Positions 52,778 through 61,159 of a DNA stretch of 64,000 bases are shown piece by piece. The DNA is from Sulfurimonas sp. (GTDB lineage Bacteria; Campylobacterota; Campylobacteria; Campylobacterales; Sulfurimonadaceae): assembly GCF_028714655.1 (NCBI RefSeq), contig NZ_JAQTLY010000003.1:140547-204546 (forward strand). The letters are read 5' to 3'. Each line of letters begins with the position of its first letter. Within the stretch, counting starts at the first letter, position 1. The notes under the pieces are model-generated. The model did not search any database. It saw only the letters and a program-made list of their open reading frames with translations, and was not told the origin of the DNA. Both the position numbers and the translations under genes were made by a program.

Positions 52778-53011
52778 TTATTTGCTTAAAAATTTCTTCT
52801 TTTTATCAAAAAATGAGAAAAATTGTGCAGTTTTCCTTTTTCTTAGTCCAAATTTTGCACGCTTAAGCAGTTTTGAGAGAGCTATGCTTATATCGGCAGT
52901 CATAATGAAAGATGATAACTCTTTTATTTTTGTGTATTTATTACTCTTTGTATGTATAGATAAAAATACATCCTCTAGGGCATCTCTCTCTTGTTGTGTC
53001 AGTGCGCTCAT
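52778..53011 (-). CDS. Hypothetical protein downstream of an HTH regulator
   Basis: 77 aa, soluble, with helices (TQQERDALEDVFLSIHTKSN, then DISIALSKLLKRAKFGLRKRKTAQ) and a basic C-terminal tail. I do not recognise a family. It follows the HTH gene by 4 bp and is probably co-transcribed. It may be a partner or target of the regulator. Confidence 0.55.
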   Translation of the reverse strand: MSALTQQERDALEDVFLSIHTKSNKYTKIKELSSFIMTADISIALSKLLKRAKFGLRKRKTAQFFSFFDKKKKFLSK

Positions 53012-53015
53012 TAGC

Positions 53016-53255
53016 TTAATCCTTAAGTTTATTGATTTTTCTTACGGCTCTAATGATCTCTTCATCTTCAAGTCTGCCTAACATCTGCATAACGGTTACG
53101 GCAGCCTGCGGTTTGGCACGACCGAGTTTCCAATCTTGGTAAGTACGCATAGATATCCCCAATGAATCAGCCATATCTTTTAGGGATATCTTTTTCCCGT
53201 TATTTTGAGATTCTATAGAGTTGTGAAGAATATTGAACAGATCATTAATTTGCAT
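53016..53255 (-). CDS. XRE-like helix-turn-helix regulator, small
   Basis: 79-aa DNA-binding protein. ISLKDMADSLGISMRTYQDWKLGRAKP is a classic XRE helix-turn-helix (quoted in parts: LKDMADSLGISMRTY and DWKLGRAKP). No signal or sensor domain. It heads a two-gene operon with the 77-aa protein and is preceded by a very AT-rich region with a possible hairpin. Confidence 0.75.
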   Translation of the reverse strand: MQINDLFNILHNSIESQNNGKKISLKDMADSLGISMRTYQDWKLGRAKPQAAVTVMQMLGRLEDEEIIRAVRKINKLKD

Positions 53256-53645
53256 AAAAGGATTGTACGGGATAAATACTTAAATATACATTTAAATTAA
53301 ATAAATATACTAATAAAATACATTAATACCAATTATTTTATATAAAATGATATATATAAAATACTAAATACAAATAATATATTACAAAACACACGGAATA
53401 TCGTATGTGTTTTAGATGAAAAAAGTAGATTCTTTAGTTAAAATTTTTGATTAGACTTCTTTAATAGCCAAAAAACAAGATTCTAAATAATCGAAGGAAA
53501 TACTATTGTGGTATAAGTTTGCCAATTACAAAATTTTCTACTTTCCGTCATCCTGAACTTGTTTCAGGATCTAGGTTGTTAAAAAGAAGTCTATTAAATA
53601 AAGATTAGGTTGCCGTAAGAAATATTTATGAAAAAGATAGAGCCG
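53256..53645. other. Intergenic region: AT-rich, hairpin, MITE copy
   Basis: 390 bp. The first half is extremely AT-rich (TATATAAAATGATATATATAAAATA, cited in part) with an imperfect hairpin near 53387-53413 (AACACACG...CGTATGTGTT). The second half is the composite element at 53452-53593. No gene seen. Confidence 0.6.
53452..53593. repeat. MITE-like composite element with diverged cassette
   Basis: 142 bp bounded by TAGACTTCTTT and AAAGAAGTCTA (perfect 11-bp pair). A degenerate CTAAAT-cassette-TAAGTTTG palindrome holds the 25-bp cassette at 53489-53513 (three substitutions in it relative to the 1934 copy). Then CGTCATCCTGAACTTGTTTCAGGATC. Confidence 0.85.
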
Positions 53646-55319
53646 TTAAGACTCTATGGAAATTTTTTTGTTTGTAGGGTGGAGCGTGATGCTGTTTTCG
53701 GACATTACTAGATAAAACGGTTCATATGCTTTTGCATCTGTTTTGTAAGTAAGCTCTTCGCCGCTTGTAAGCGTAAATGTAATAGTGTTTAATCCTCTAA
53801 GCGGTTCATTGATAGTAATTTTGGCATGTTCGACACTGTTAATAATCTTATTTTGCTGCTCTCTTAATTCATTGATCTGTTTTTTTATAACTGGAACTTC
53901 TGAAGGGGTATGTTTTGAGACGCTTTCAAGTCTGTATTTCAAATCCTCTATCTCTTGCGATATAAAATCATATTTGCTGATTAGCGTAGGAATATCTTTA
54001 TAACTGATTTTAAATAGATTATCTTCACCGCCTACATGTTTGATGTTGATTGAGTTGGATGCATAAATTTTAAGATTGTTTTTTATATGTCCGACGGTTA
54101 CATTTTCTGCATATATTACACCGCCAAGAGAATTTTCTACTTCAACATTTGTAGCATGAACCTCTCCTCCCTCTAAAAGCTTTATTTTAGCATCGTGACA
54201 TCTTAGTTTGCCTTTATGTCTGTTTATCGTAGCAAATTTTGCTTCTTGAGTCGAATCTTTATGTGTTGCACCGTCTATGGTTAGATTTACTGCTCTTAGA
54301 GATGATTTTGCGCCTATATGACCGTGTATGTGAATGGTTTCGGATGTTAATTGGACACCCTCTCCTAAGCTGTCTAGTGTTGTATCGGTCTGAGAAATAA
54401 CGACTTCAATGTTGTTATCCTCCTCTTTTGCCACGGAACTTTGAACTCGGGAGAGTCGTTGCATTTTTATCTTATTATCGATATAAAAATTTTCCTTATC
54501 AAAATGAACATATCCTTTTACTTTGCTTTTATAACTTTTTCTTTCGTCGTTTTCAAAGATTTCAATACTCTTTTTATCAATGTTGCACTTTAAATCTTCA
54601 TTGTTTTTTAAGCTCTTGTTATCGACTATGTCGCCAAAAGCATTAAAGCCGTTTTTCCCAAATACGGGTTTGATATAATCAACCAATACTTCGCCGGCGT
54701 CAACTTCTATGACTTGGTGCATCGTCTCTTTTTCCAGAAATCGCATAATAAGCTTGCTGCTTTTTCTTAACTCAACTTTAATTCCGTTAAAAAGAGGAAT
54801 TTTGATTTTATTGACAAATTTGCCGTTATAGAGATATTTTACAAATGCTTTTAACTTCTCTTTCATCTGTTCGTCAAAAATATTTATCAAAATACCGTTT
54901 ATAGCTTTTATATTGTTAAACTCTTTTAGTAAAAGCATATATATCTCTTTTGGCTGATACTTTTTGTAAGGAATTTGCGATTCAGGATGCAAAATAATTG
55001 CAGGCGTAGTATTATCTTCAGAAAAATCTATACTATAGACTAGTTTTATTATATTTTTCGGCTCTTTTTTTACGGTAATTATGAACATCTGTTTTATTTG
55101 CACATGTTCGTCAATCATTTTGTCATGATTGCCGTAATAGTTGTTTGAATCTTCGTTGTAGAGTATAAAGCTGTCGCTGCTAATCGTCTTGATGTAAGTA
55201 TCGACATTGTTTATGGCAAAAGAGAACTCCAGCGGTGAAGAGCCATTCTCCTCCGCAAACTTATCTATGGTAGCGCTGATATTTTTTGTTTTAAATTTTT
55301 TAGTAAGCAAGCAAATCAC
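53646..55319 (-). CDS. FapA/DUF342 family protein
   Basis: 557 aa. The N-terminal half is a variable region; the centre (about 190-420) is the FapA-type right-handed beta-helix with repeats such as VHATNVEVENSLGGVIYAENVTVGH (quoted in part: VEVENSLGGVIYAENV) and a coiled coil near 445-500. FapA-like proteins are cytoplasmic polymerising scaffolds reported in polarity or secretion control in some bacteria. It overlaps the upstream coiled-coil gene by 20 bp. Confidence 0.82.
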   Translation of the reverse strand: MICLLTKKFKTKNISATIDKFAEENGSSPLEFSFAINNVDTYIKTISSDSFILYNEDSNNYYGNHDKMIDEHVQIKQMFIITVKKEPKNIIKLVYSIDFSEDNTTPAIILHPESQIPYKKYQPKEIYMLLLKEFNNIKAINGILINIFDEQMKEKLKAFVKYLYNGKFVNKIKIPLFNGIKVELRKSSKLIMRFLEKETMHQVIEVDAGEVLVDYIKPVFGKNGFNAFGDIVDNKSLKNNEDLKCNIDKKSIEIFENDERKSYKSKVKGYVHFDKENFYIDNKIKMQRLSRVQSSVAKEEDNNIEVVISQTDTTLDSLGEGVQLTSETIHIHGHIGAKSSLRAVNLTIDGATHKDSTQEAKFATINRHKGKLRCHDAKIKLLEGGEVHATNVEVENSLGGVIYAENVTVGHIKNNLKIYASNSINIKHVGGEDNLFKISYKDIPTLISKYDFISQEIEDLKYRLESVSKHTPSEVPVIKKQINELREQQNKIINSVEHAKITINEPLRGLNTITFTLTSGEELTYKTDAKAYEPFYLVMSENSITLHPTNKKISIES

Positions 55320-55962
55320 TATAATCGTATTTTGAGAAATCTAAATACAATTTTCCATCCTTATGTATTACTCGTATGTCGTTATCGTAGGCATCCAAAA
55401 ATCGTTTTTTTATAATTTTTTTCTGAGAGGATTTTATATTTAATGTTCTTAAATAATCTTTTAATTCTACAATAGTCGGCTCATTTAAAAGTTTAGCCTC
55501 ATCTCGATAATCAAAACTCTCTACTTCATGAACGGTCGTTTTCTGTTGCTCAAGCTTTATTTTTTTATCTATAAGCTCTAAAATATTTTTTAGCTGTGTA
55601 TCTTTTGAACTGTAAATCCGCTCTATTTTGTCTATCTCGTCGCGAAGCATCTGCTCTTTGTCGTCTATAAGTTTATCTATCTTTGTTTCTAGTTGGGCTA
55701 TCTTGCTTTTTAAAAAATTATTCTCTTTTTGGTAGAGTGCCAAAACGGTTGCTACCGTTGTCTTTGGTCTGGCAACTTGGCTGTTTTCATTGGTTAAAAT
55801 CTTTTTTTCTTCAGGAATATTCTCTAGCGGGTTTTGTGCTACTATGATATATATTTGAGACTCATCAATAATATAATCTAATTTTTTTGCTCTAATCTTA
55901 GAATTAACCATCTCTTTAGACATCTTAAAATGTTTACAATATTCATCAATAGTTAGTTTCAT
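55300..55962 (-). CDS. Coiled-coil protein with N-terminal HTH-like domain, upstream of fapA-like gene
   Basis: 220 aa. The first 50 residues (TIDEYCKHFKMSKEMVNSKIRAK, cited in part) look like a small MerR/excisionase-type helix-turn-helix. Then comes a long coiled coil (about 80-140) and a short C-terminal globular part. It resembles the DUF3972-type proteins of Campylobacterota, but I cannot confirm. Overlap with the FapA-like gene implies they work together. Confidence 0.6.
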   Translation of the reverse strand: MKLTIDEYCKHFKMSKEMVNSKIRAKKLDYIIDESQIYIIVAQNPLENIPEEKKILTNENSQVARPKTTVATVLALYQKENNFLKSKIAQLETKIDKLIDDKEQMLRDEIDKIERIYSSKDTQLKNILELIDKKIKLEQQKTTVHEVESFDYRDEAKLLNEPTIVELKDYLRTLNIKSSQKKIIKKRFLDAYDNDIRVIHKDGKLYLDFSKYDYSDLLAY

Positions 55963-56075
55963 TGCAATTCCCGATTATTTTTTTGGTATTTTAACATAAT
56001 AAAGTTTTTATGAAAGTTATTTTAAATGAATCCTATAATACAATTAGTTAAAAATTTTATAAAAAGAGTCTGATA

Positions 56076-57149
56076 ATGGGTATTTTAGATATTGTAAAGC
56101 CGGGTGTATTGTTTGGTGATGATGTACAAAAAGTTTATAAATATGCAAAAGATAACGGTTTTGCGATTCCCGCTATAAATGTTGTCGGGACTGATTCTAT
56201 AAACGGTGTTTTAGAAGCTGCCGCAAAAGTAAAATCTCCCGTAATTATTCAGTTTAGTAACGGCGGGGCGGCATACTATGCAGGAAAAGGTTTAAGCAAT
56301 GAAAACGAAAAAGCTGCAATCGTCGGTGCAATAAGCGGAGCTATACATGTACATATGATGGCTGAGAGTTACGGCATCCCCGTGATTTTACATACCGACC
56401 ATGCAGCTAAAAAACTTCTTCCGTGGATAGACGCGTTACTAGACGCAGGCGAGAGTTACTATAAAACTCAGGGCAAACCTCTTTTTTCTTCTCATATGTT
56501 AGATTTATCCGAAGAGAGCTTAGAAGAGAATGTGGCAATTTGTAAAAAATATCTTCAAAGAATGAGCAAAATCGGTATGAGCATAGAGATAGAACTTGGC
56601 GTTACCGGCGGAGAAGAGGATGGCGTGGACAACTCTAGCGTAGATAACTCTCTTCTTTATACTCAACCCGAAGATGTTGCGTACGCTTACAAAGAGCTAA
56701 GCGAAGTTTCTCCAAACTTTACTATTGCCGCATCTTTTGGAAATGTTCACGGTGTTTATAAGCCGGGAAATGTAGTGCTTACTCCGAAAATACTGGATAA
56801 TTCTCAAAAATATATTCAAGAAAAATTCTCTACTGCAGACAAACCGGTAAATTTTGTATTCCATGGCGGTTCAGGCTCATCGCATGAAGAGATTCGAGAA
56901 GCAATCGGCTACGGCGTCATCAAGATGAACATCGACACGGATACGCAGTGGGCAACATGGGTCGGCGTAAAAGATTACTATGAGAAAAACAGAGCCTATC
57001 TTCAAGGTCAAATCGGAAATCCTGAGGGCGAAGATAAACCGAATAAAAACTATTACGATCCGAGAAAATGGCTAAGGGACGGTCAGAAAACACTTGTAAA
57101 AAGAGTAGAAGAAGCATTTAATGATTTAAATGCAATAGGCAGAAATTAG
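56076..57149 (+). CDS. fbaA: Class II fructose-bisphosphate aldolase
   Basis: 357-aa zinc aldolase cleaving or forming fructose 1,6-bisphosphate. Zinc ligand region [47 protein letters not shown] and [12 protein letters not shown] all match the type A class II group. It probably works in gluconeogenesis or CO2-derived carbon flow. It stands 14 bp from the following methyltransferase gene. Confidence 0.96.
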   Translation: MGILDIVKPGVLFGDDVQKVYKYAKDNGFAIPAINVVGTDSINGVLEAAAKVKSPVIIQFSNGGAAYYAGKGLSNENEKAAIVGAISGAIHVHMMAESYGIPVILHTDHAAKKLLPWIDALLDAGESYYKTQGKPLFSSHMLDLSEESLEENVAICKKYLQRMSKIGMSIEIELGVTGGEEDGVDNSSVDNSLLYTQPEDVAYAYKELSEVSPNFTIAASFGNVHGVYKPGNVVLTPKILDNSQKYIQEKFSTADKPVNFVFHGGSGSSHEEIREAIGYGVIKMNIDTDTQWATWVGVKDYYEKNRAYLQGQIGNPEGEDKPNKNYYDPRKWLRDGQKTLVKRVEEAFNDLNAIGRN

Positions 57150-57163
57150 GCAAAAAGATAATA

Positions 57164-57871
57164 ATGAACGATAAAGTATTTGCAAAGCCTATAAAAAAAC
57201 AGTTTGAGTTTGATGAAGAAGTAGCAGCTGTTTTTGATGATATGCTGCAAAGAAGTGTGCCGTTTTATAAAGAGTCGCAAAAAATTACACAGTTTTTTGC
57301 TATAAAACAGCTGGAAAATGGCGGAATTATGTATGATTTGGGTTGTTCAACCGCCACTTTGCTTATAGATATAAGCAGAAAACTAAAAAACAGAGCAGTT
57401 TTAATAGGTCTTGATAATTCCGAAGCGATGCTGGAACAAGCGAGAAGAAAATGTGAAGCATTCGGTGCAAAAATAGAGCTGAAAAATGCAGATATTTTAG
57501 AGTACGACTATGAAGAAGCCGATGTTTTTGTAAGCAACTATACGCTTCAGTTTATACGCCCTCTCATCCGCGAAGAACTTGTTAAAAAAATAGCAACTTC
57601 TCTTAAAAAAGATGGACTTTTTATCTTTAGCGAAAAAGTGATAAGCCATCACTCAAAATTAAATAAAGATTTGATTGAGTGCTATTACGGTTTTAAAAAA
57701 GAGCAGGGCTATTCAGAGTATGAGATAGCTCAAAAAAGAGAAGCACTAGAGAATGTTTTGGTGCCGTACAGCGAAGAAGAAAATATAAAAATGGCTAAAA
57801 ACTGCGGTTTCTCCCACTGTGAAGTAGTATTCCGCTGGGCAAATTTTGCAACTTTCATAGCTATAAAGTAA
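57164..57871 (+). CDS. cmoA: Carboxy-S-adenosyl-L-methionine synthase CmoA-like
   Basis: 235 aa. Class I methyltransferase fold with motif [30 protein letters not shown] and the [11 protein letters not shown] stretch typical of CmoA. The N-terminal [13 protein letters not shown] pattern is also diagnostic. CmoA makes carboxy-SAM for tRNA wobble modification (cmo5U). The partner CmoB is not in the window. Confidence 0.9.
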   Translation: MNDKVFAKPIKKQFEFDEEVAAVFDDMLQRSVPFYKESQKITQFFAIKQLENGGIMYDLGCSTATLLIDISRKLKNRAVLIGLDNSEAMLEQARRKCEAFGAKIELKNADILEYDYEEADVFVSNYTLQFIRPLIREELVKKIATSLKKDGLFIFSEKVISHHSKLNKDLIECYYGFKKEQGYSEYEIAQKREALENVLVPYSEEENIKMAKNCGFSHCEVVFRWANFATFIAIK

Positions 57872-57872
57872 A

Positions 57873-58149
57873 ATTACTTCATATTTCGTCGTTAATTTAT
57901 TTCAATGTACCAGAGTACATTTTCAATAAATTGCCTAGAACTATTTTGTAATTTTAATTTAGAGAGCGTATGAATTACTTCATATTTTGTCGTTAACTTA
58001 TTTCAATGTACTAGAGTATATTTTCAATAAATTGCCTAGAACTATTTTGTAATTTTAATTTATAGAGCGTATGAACTACTTCATATTTCGTCGTTGATTT
58101 GTTTCAATTTACCACGGTAAATCTTCAACAAACCGCCTAGAACTATTTT
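57873..58149. repeat. 101-bp tandem repeat, 2.75 copies, with covarying hairpins
   Basis: Copies start at 57873, 57974 and 58075 (exact 101-bp period); the third stops near 58149. Each contains a hairpin (57896-57930, 57997-58031, 58098-58132): stem 1 TTTATT/AATAAA, stem 2 AATGTAC/GTACATT, loop of four. Between copies 1 and 3, A-T becomes G-C in stem 1 (TTTGTT/AACAAA) and G-C becomes T-A in stem 2; copy 2 shows G-T. There is no spacer diversity and no ORF. Confidence 0.9.
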
Positions 58150-58182
58150 CTCGTCATTGCGAGCGAAGCGCGGCAATCTAAA
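58150..58182. repeat. GCAATGACG-type palindrome directly after the tandem repeat
   Basis: CTCGTCATTGCGAGCG-AAGCGCGGCAATCT replaces the end of the third tandem unit. It is a widespread intergenic palindrome type in bacteria and also occurs at 7747, 21846 and 24180. Confidence 0.7.
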
Positions 58183-58185
58183 GTT

Positions 58186-58437
58186 TTACCAAACATTGCC
58201 TTGAGGTTTTTTAACTTCTTCTTCCCCGCCGACAACAAAATTAACGATTTTGTCCTTTTTCTCGCCGATCTCTTTATAGGTGATTATATTGTCATCTTTG
58301 CAATCTTTGTGGTAATAACCTTGTACATCATAATATTCATTGCAATCATTGGCATAATATTTAGCCGAGATGCCGGTTTTGTTCATACATCCCGAAAATA
58401 GAAACAGCATTAAAATTATTGGTAAGTATTTAATCAT
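58186..58437 (-). CDS. Small hypothetical lipoprotein
   Basis: About 83 aa from ATG 58437; earlier in-frame ATG at 58461 adds eight residues. The signal ends with a lipobox LFSGC. The mature part has two further Cys (DCNEYYDVQGYYHKDCKDD, in part) and a charged tail. Function unknown. It sits 37 bp downstream of nth on the same strand, with the tandem repeat beyond it. Confidence 0.6.
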   Translation of the reverse strand: MIKYLPIILMLFLFSGCMNKTGISAKYYANDCNEYYDVQGYYHKDCKDDNIITYKEIGEKKDKIVNFVVGGEEEVKKPQGNVW

Positions 58438-58474
58438 AACCATATATAAAGCAAAAATCAATCCAACTTTTAAA

Positions 58475-59116
58475 CTAAGCCTTAAAACTCTCTTTTGTTT
58501 TGCAATAAGATGTTAAAAAACACTCATCACATTTTGGGTTTTTTGCTTTGCAGATGTAGCGTCCAAATAGTACCATTCCCTGATGCAGTGCATTAAGATT
58601 GTGTTTAAATTTTTTGACAAGCGTCGCTTCCGTGGCCGTTGCAGTTTTGTCATTGCTTAGTCCGAGCCTGTGAGAGACACGAAATACATGGGTGTCGACT
58701 GCCATCAAATTTGCACCCGTATACTCTATCATAACCACATTCGCGGTTTTTTGCCCTACACCGCCAAGCGTCATCAGCTCTTTTTCATTTAGGGGAATTT
58801 CACCGCCGTATACTTCGACCACTTTTTTAGCCATTTCTACTATGTTTTTTGCTTTATTATTGAAAAATGAGCAGCTGTTAATAAGCAATTTTACATCATC
58901 AATATCTGCAACTGCAAGGGATTTCGGGTTTGGATATTTTTTAAACAGGGCAGGAGTAATAAGGTTCACTCTTTTATCCGTGCATTGCGCCGAGAGGATT
59001 ACCGCGATAACCAATTCATAAATATTTTTATACTTAAGCTCTGTTACCGCATCACTATATTTATCAATAAAAAGTTGATGAATCTCTTTTATTTCTTGTT
59101 TTGTAGCTTTTTTCAT
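58475..59116 (-). CDS. nth: Endonuclease III
   Basis: 213-aa DNA glycosylase/AP lyase removing oxidised pyrimidines. Helix-hairpin-helix LGGVGQKTANVV with the catalytic Lys, VDTHVFRVS with the catalytic Asp, and the [4Fe-4S] motif CKAKNPKCDECFLTSYC (C-x6-C-x2-C-x5-C). Complete and typical. It diverges from the parvulin gene. Confidence 0.96.
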   Translation of the reverse strand: MKKATKQEIKEIHQLFIDKYSDAVTELKYKNIYELVIAVILSAQCTDKRVNLITPALFKKYPNPKSLAVADIDDVKLLINSCSFFNNKAKNIVEMAKKVVEVYGGEIPLNEKELMTLGGVGQKTANVVMIEYTGANLMAVDTHVFRVSHRLGLSNDKTATATEATLVKKFKHNLNALHQGMVLFGRYICKAKNPKCDECFLTSYCKTKESFKA

Positions 59117-59213
59117 AGTGAAATTATATACAAAAGAGGAGTTGTTTAATAACCATTAGTATAAAATTATTAGAATTACCAATAATTAAAAGGTAGTTCT
59201 TTAAAGGAAGAAA

Positions 59214-60059
59214 ATGAAAACAGTAACAAAAATAGCAGCGTCTTTGGCAATCCTCTCAACAATATCTGTATTTGCCGCACAAACACAAACACTTGTAACG
59301 GTAAACGGTACGGCAATTACTCAGCAAGATGTTGACAAGGAGCTTATGGCAGCAACTCAAGGCAGATTTAACCAAGTTCCTGCAGAAAAACAGAGTGAGT
59401 TTAGAAAGCAAGTGTTAGAGCAGTTAGTTGCAATGGAGTTGATTTTCGGTGATGCAAAAAGCAGAGGTGTTTTAGAGTCAAAAGATTTTAAAGAAAAATA
59501 TCAAGAGATTACAAAACGAATAGAAAAAGAGATAGCTACTCAGGTATGGCAAAAACAAGAGCTAGACAAGATTAAAATCACTGAAAAAGAGCTAAAAGAT
59601 TATTATGATGCAAACAAAGACGAGTTTGCAGAGAATGAGAGCGTTAATGCGCGTCACATACTTGTAAAAGAGGAATCTGAAGCAAAAAGTGTCATAGCAG
59701 AGCTTAAATCGTTAAAAGGCGATGCGCTTAAAAATAAATTTATAGAGATTGCAAAAGCAAAATCAACATGTTCAAGTGCTGCAAACGGCGGTGATTTAGG
59801 TTATTTTGCAGAAGGTCAAATGGTACCTGAGTTTAATAATAAAGCATTTTCAATGAAAGCAAAAGAGTTAACTATGGAACCTGTAAAAACACAATTCGGA
59901 TACCATGTAATCTATATTGAAGATAAAAAAGCAAAAACAACGAAAAGTTTTTCTGAAGTAAAAACATTTATTGAACAAAGATTGAAAATGGAAAAATTCA
60001 AATCTTTTATGCAGGCTAAAATCCAAGAACTTCATAAAAAAGCAGTAATCAAGCAGTAA
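59214..60059 (+). CDS. Periplasmic parvulin-type peptidyl-prolyl isomerase (PEB4/SurA-like)
   Basis: 281 aa: signal peptide (about 1-22), an N-terminal helical chaperone part with a conserved VNGTAITQQDVDKE start, and a PPIC domain (about 140-245; NARHILVKEE, GGDLGYFAEGQMVPEF, FGYHVIYIED). In Campylobacter the homologous PEB4 helps outer-membrane protein assembly. Start of the next gene overlaps its stop (TAATG). Confidence 0.9.
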   Translation: MKTVTKIAASLAILSTISVFAAQTQTLVTVNGTAITQQDVDKELMAATQGRFNQVPAEKQSEFRKQVLEQLVAMELIFGDAKSRGVLESKDFKEKYQEITKRIEKEIATQVWQKQELDKIKITEKELKDYYDANKDEFAENESVNARHILVKEESEAKSVIAELKSLKGDALKNKFIEIAKAKSTCSSAANGGDLGYFAEGQMVPEFNNKAFSMKAKELTMEPVKTQFGYHVIYIEDKKAKTTKSFSEVKTFIEQRLKMEKFKSFMQAKIQELHKKAVIKQ

Positions 60060-60943
60060 TGCACCTTCAAAATTCTCTAAAACTTCCGTCTAAAATTAGT
60101 AAAATAGTTTTAGACGCAAGAGTATTCTATGTTAAAAGGGATGATTTAGTAGACCCTTTTTTAGCAGGAAACAAATTTCGCAAACTTTACGCGCTTCTTC
60201 AAACTCCATCAAATAAACTAGACAAAATCATCTCGTACGGCGGAACTCAATCAAATGCAATGCTTGCAATCGCCGCTATGTGCAAAGAGAAAAATTGGGA
60301 GTTTATATACTATACAAAACCTCTAAGCGATACCCTTAAAAATGAAAATTGCGGAAATTTTTACCACGCGAAAAAACTCGGGATGCGGCATATTGAGATA
60401 GAACATCAATATTATAAAGATTTTATATCATCGTTAAGATTTAATTTGGATGAAAAAATATTTATAGTAGATCAGGGCGGAGCAGTTATAGAAGCTATGA
60501 AGGGGATAAAAGTATTGGCTGACGAGATAAGAGAAGCCGATTTAAATGTAAAATCTTTAGCCACTCCATCAGGAACAGGTACAACTGCACTTTTTTTAGC
60601 TTTAATGCTTCCCGAATATAAAATTTATACGACTCCGTGTGTTGGAGATGAGGCATATTTAAGAGAGCAGATTTCCTCACTTCATGCGATACCGAATAAT
60701 TTAATAATTTTAAAACCTCAAAAGAAGTATCATTTTGCTAAGCCGTATAAAGAGTTTTTGAAAATATGGCAAAAACTTTTAGAAAGCGGAATCGAATTTG
60801 ATCTGATTTATGCACCGAGTTTATGGATCTCTTTGCTTGAACAGACGGATGAAGAGATAATCTATATACACAGTGGCGGTGTTAGCGGGAATGAGAGTAT
60901 GCTTAAGAGGTATGAGAAAAAAAGTTTTTTATTTAATGTATAG
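60059..60943 (+). CDS. PLP-dependent D-cysteine desulfhydrase / ACC deaminase family enzyme
   Basis: 294-aa fold-type II PLP enzyme. VKRDDLVDPFLAGNKFRKL holds the PLP lysine in the GNKFRK signature, SYGGTQSNAMLAIA is the substrate loop, and TPSGTGTTALFLAL binds phosphate. It is shorter than typical family members and lacks a second obvious subdomain loop. Substrate (D-Cys, ACC or a similar amino acid) not determined. Coupled to the parvulin by stop/start overlap. Confidence 0.85.
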   Translation: MHLQNSLKLPSKISKIVLDARVFYVKRDDLVDPFLAGNKFRKLYALLQTPSNKLDKIISYGGTQSNAMLAIAAMCKEKNWEFIYYTKPLSDTLKNENCGNFYHAKKLGMRHIEIEHQYYKDFISSLRFNLDEKIFIVDQGGAVIEAMKGIKVLADEIREADLNVKSLATPSGTGTTALFLALMLPEYKIYTTPCVGDEAYLREQISSLHAIPNNLIILKPQKKYHFAKPYKEFLKIWQKLLESGIEFDLIYAPSLWISLLEQTDEEIIYIHSGGVSGNESMLKRYEKKSFLFNV

Positions 60944-61014
60944 TGTGTAGACTAAAAAGACTTGACATCATATCACTCAACTTGATATAATGTTTTATCA
61001 ACGAATTTATTGCA

Positions 61015-61147
61015 AAACTTATAAATTAGATTCTGAATCAAGTTCAGGATGACGGAATCTTATATTTTTAGTCATTGACAAACTTGTACCGCAAGGGTAT
61101 TTCCTTCGGTTATTTGGAATCTATGTTATGCAAAAAGTTTAATAAAA
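61015..61147. repeat. MITE-like composite element upstream of clpB
   Basis: About 133 bp. Contains an intact TTCTGAATCAAGTTCAGGATGACGG palindrome (in part) and CATTGACAAACTTG-cassette-ATTTGGAATCTATG with the 25-bp cassette at 61087-61111. Ends (TTATTGCAAAACTTATAA and GCAAAAAGTTTAATAA) are diverged. It lies in the clpB leader, ending about 13 bp before the ATG. Confidence 0.8.
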
Positions 61148-61159
61148 AAGGAGTTATTA

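Noticed and set aside
57873..58149. CRISPR-like array
   Set aside because: Period is exactly 101 bp with whole units repeated and no variable spacers; no cas genes in the window.
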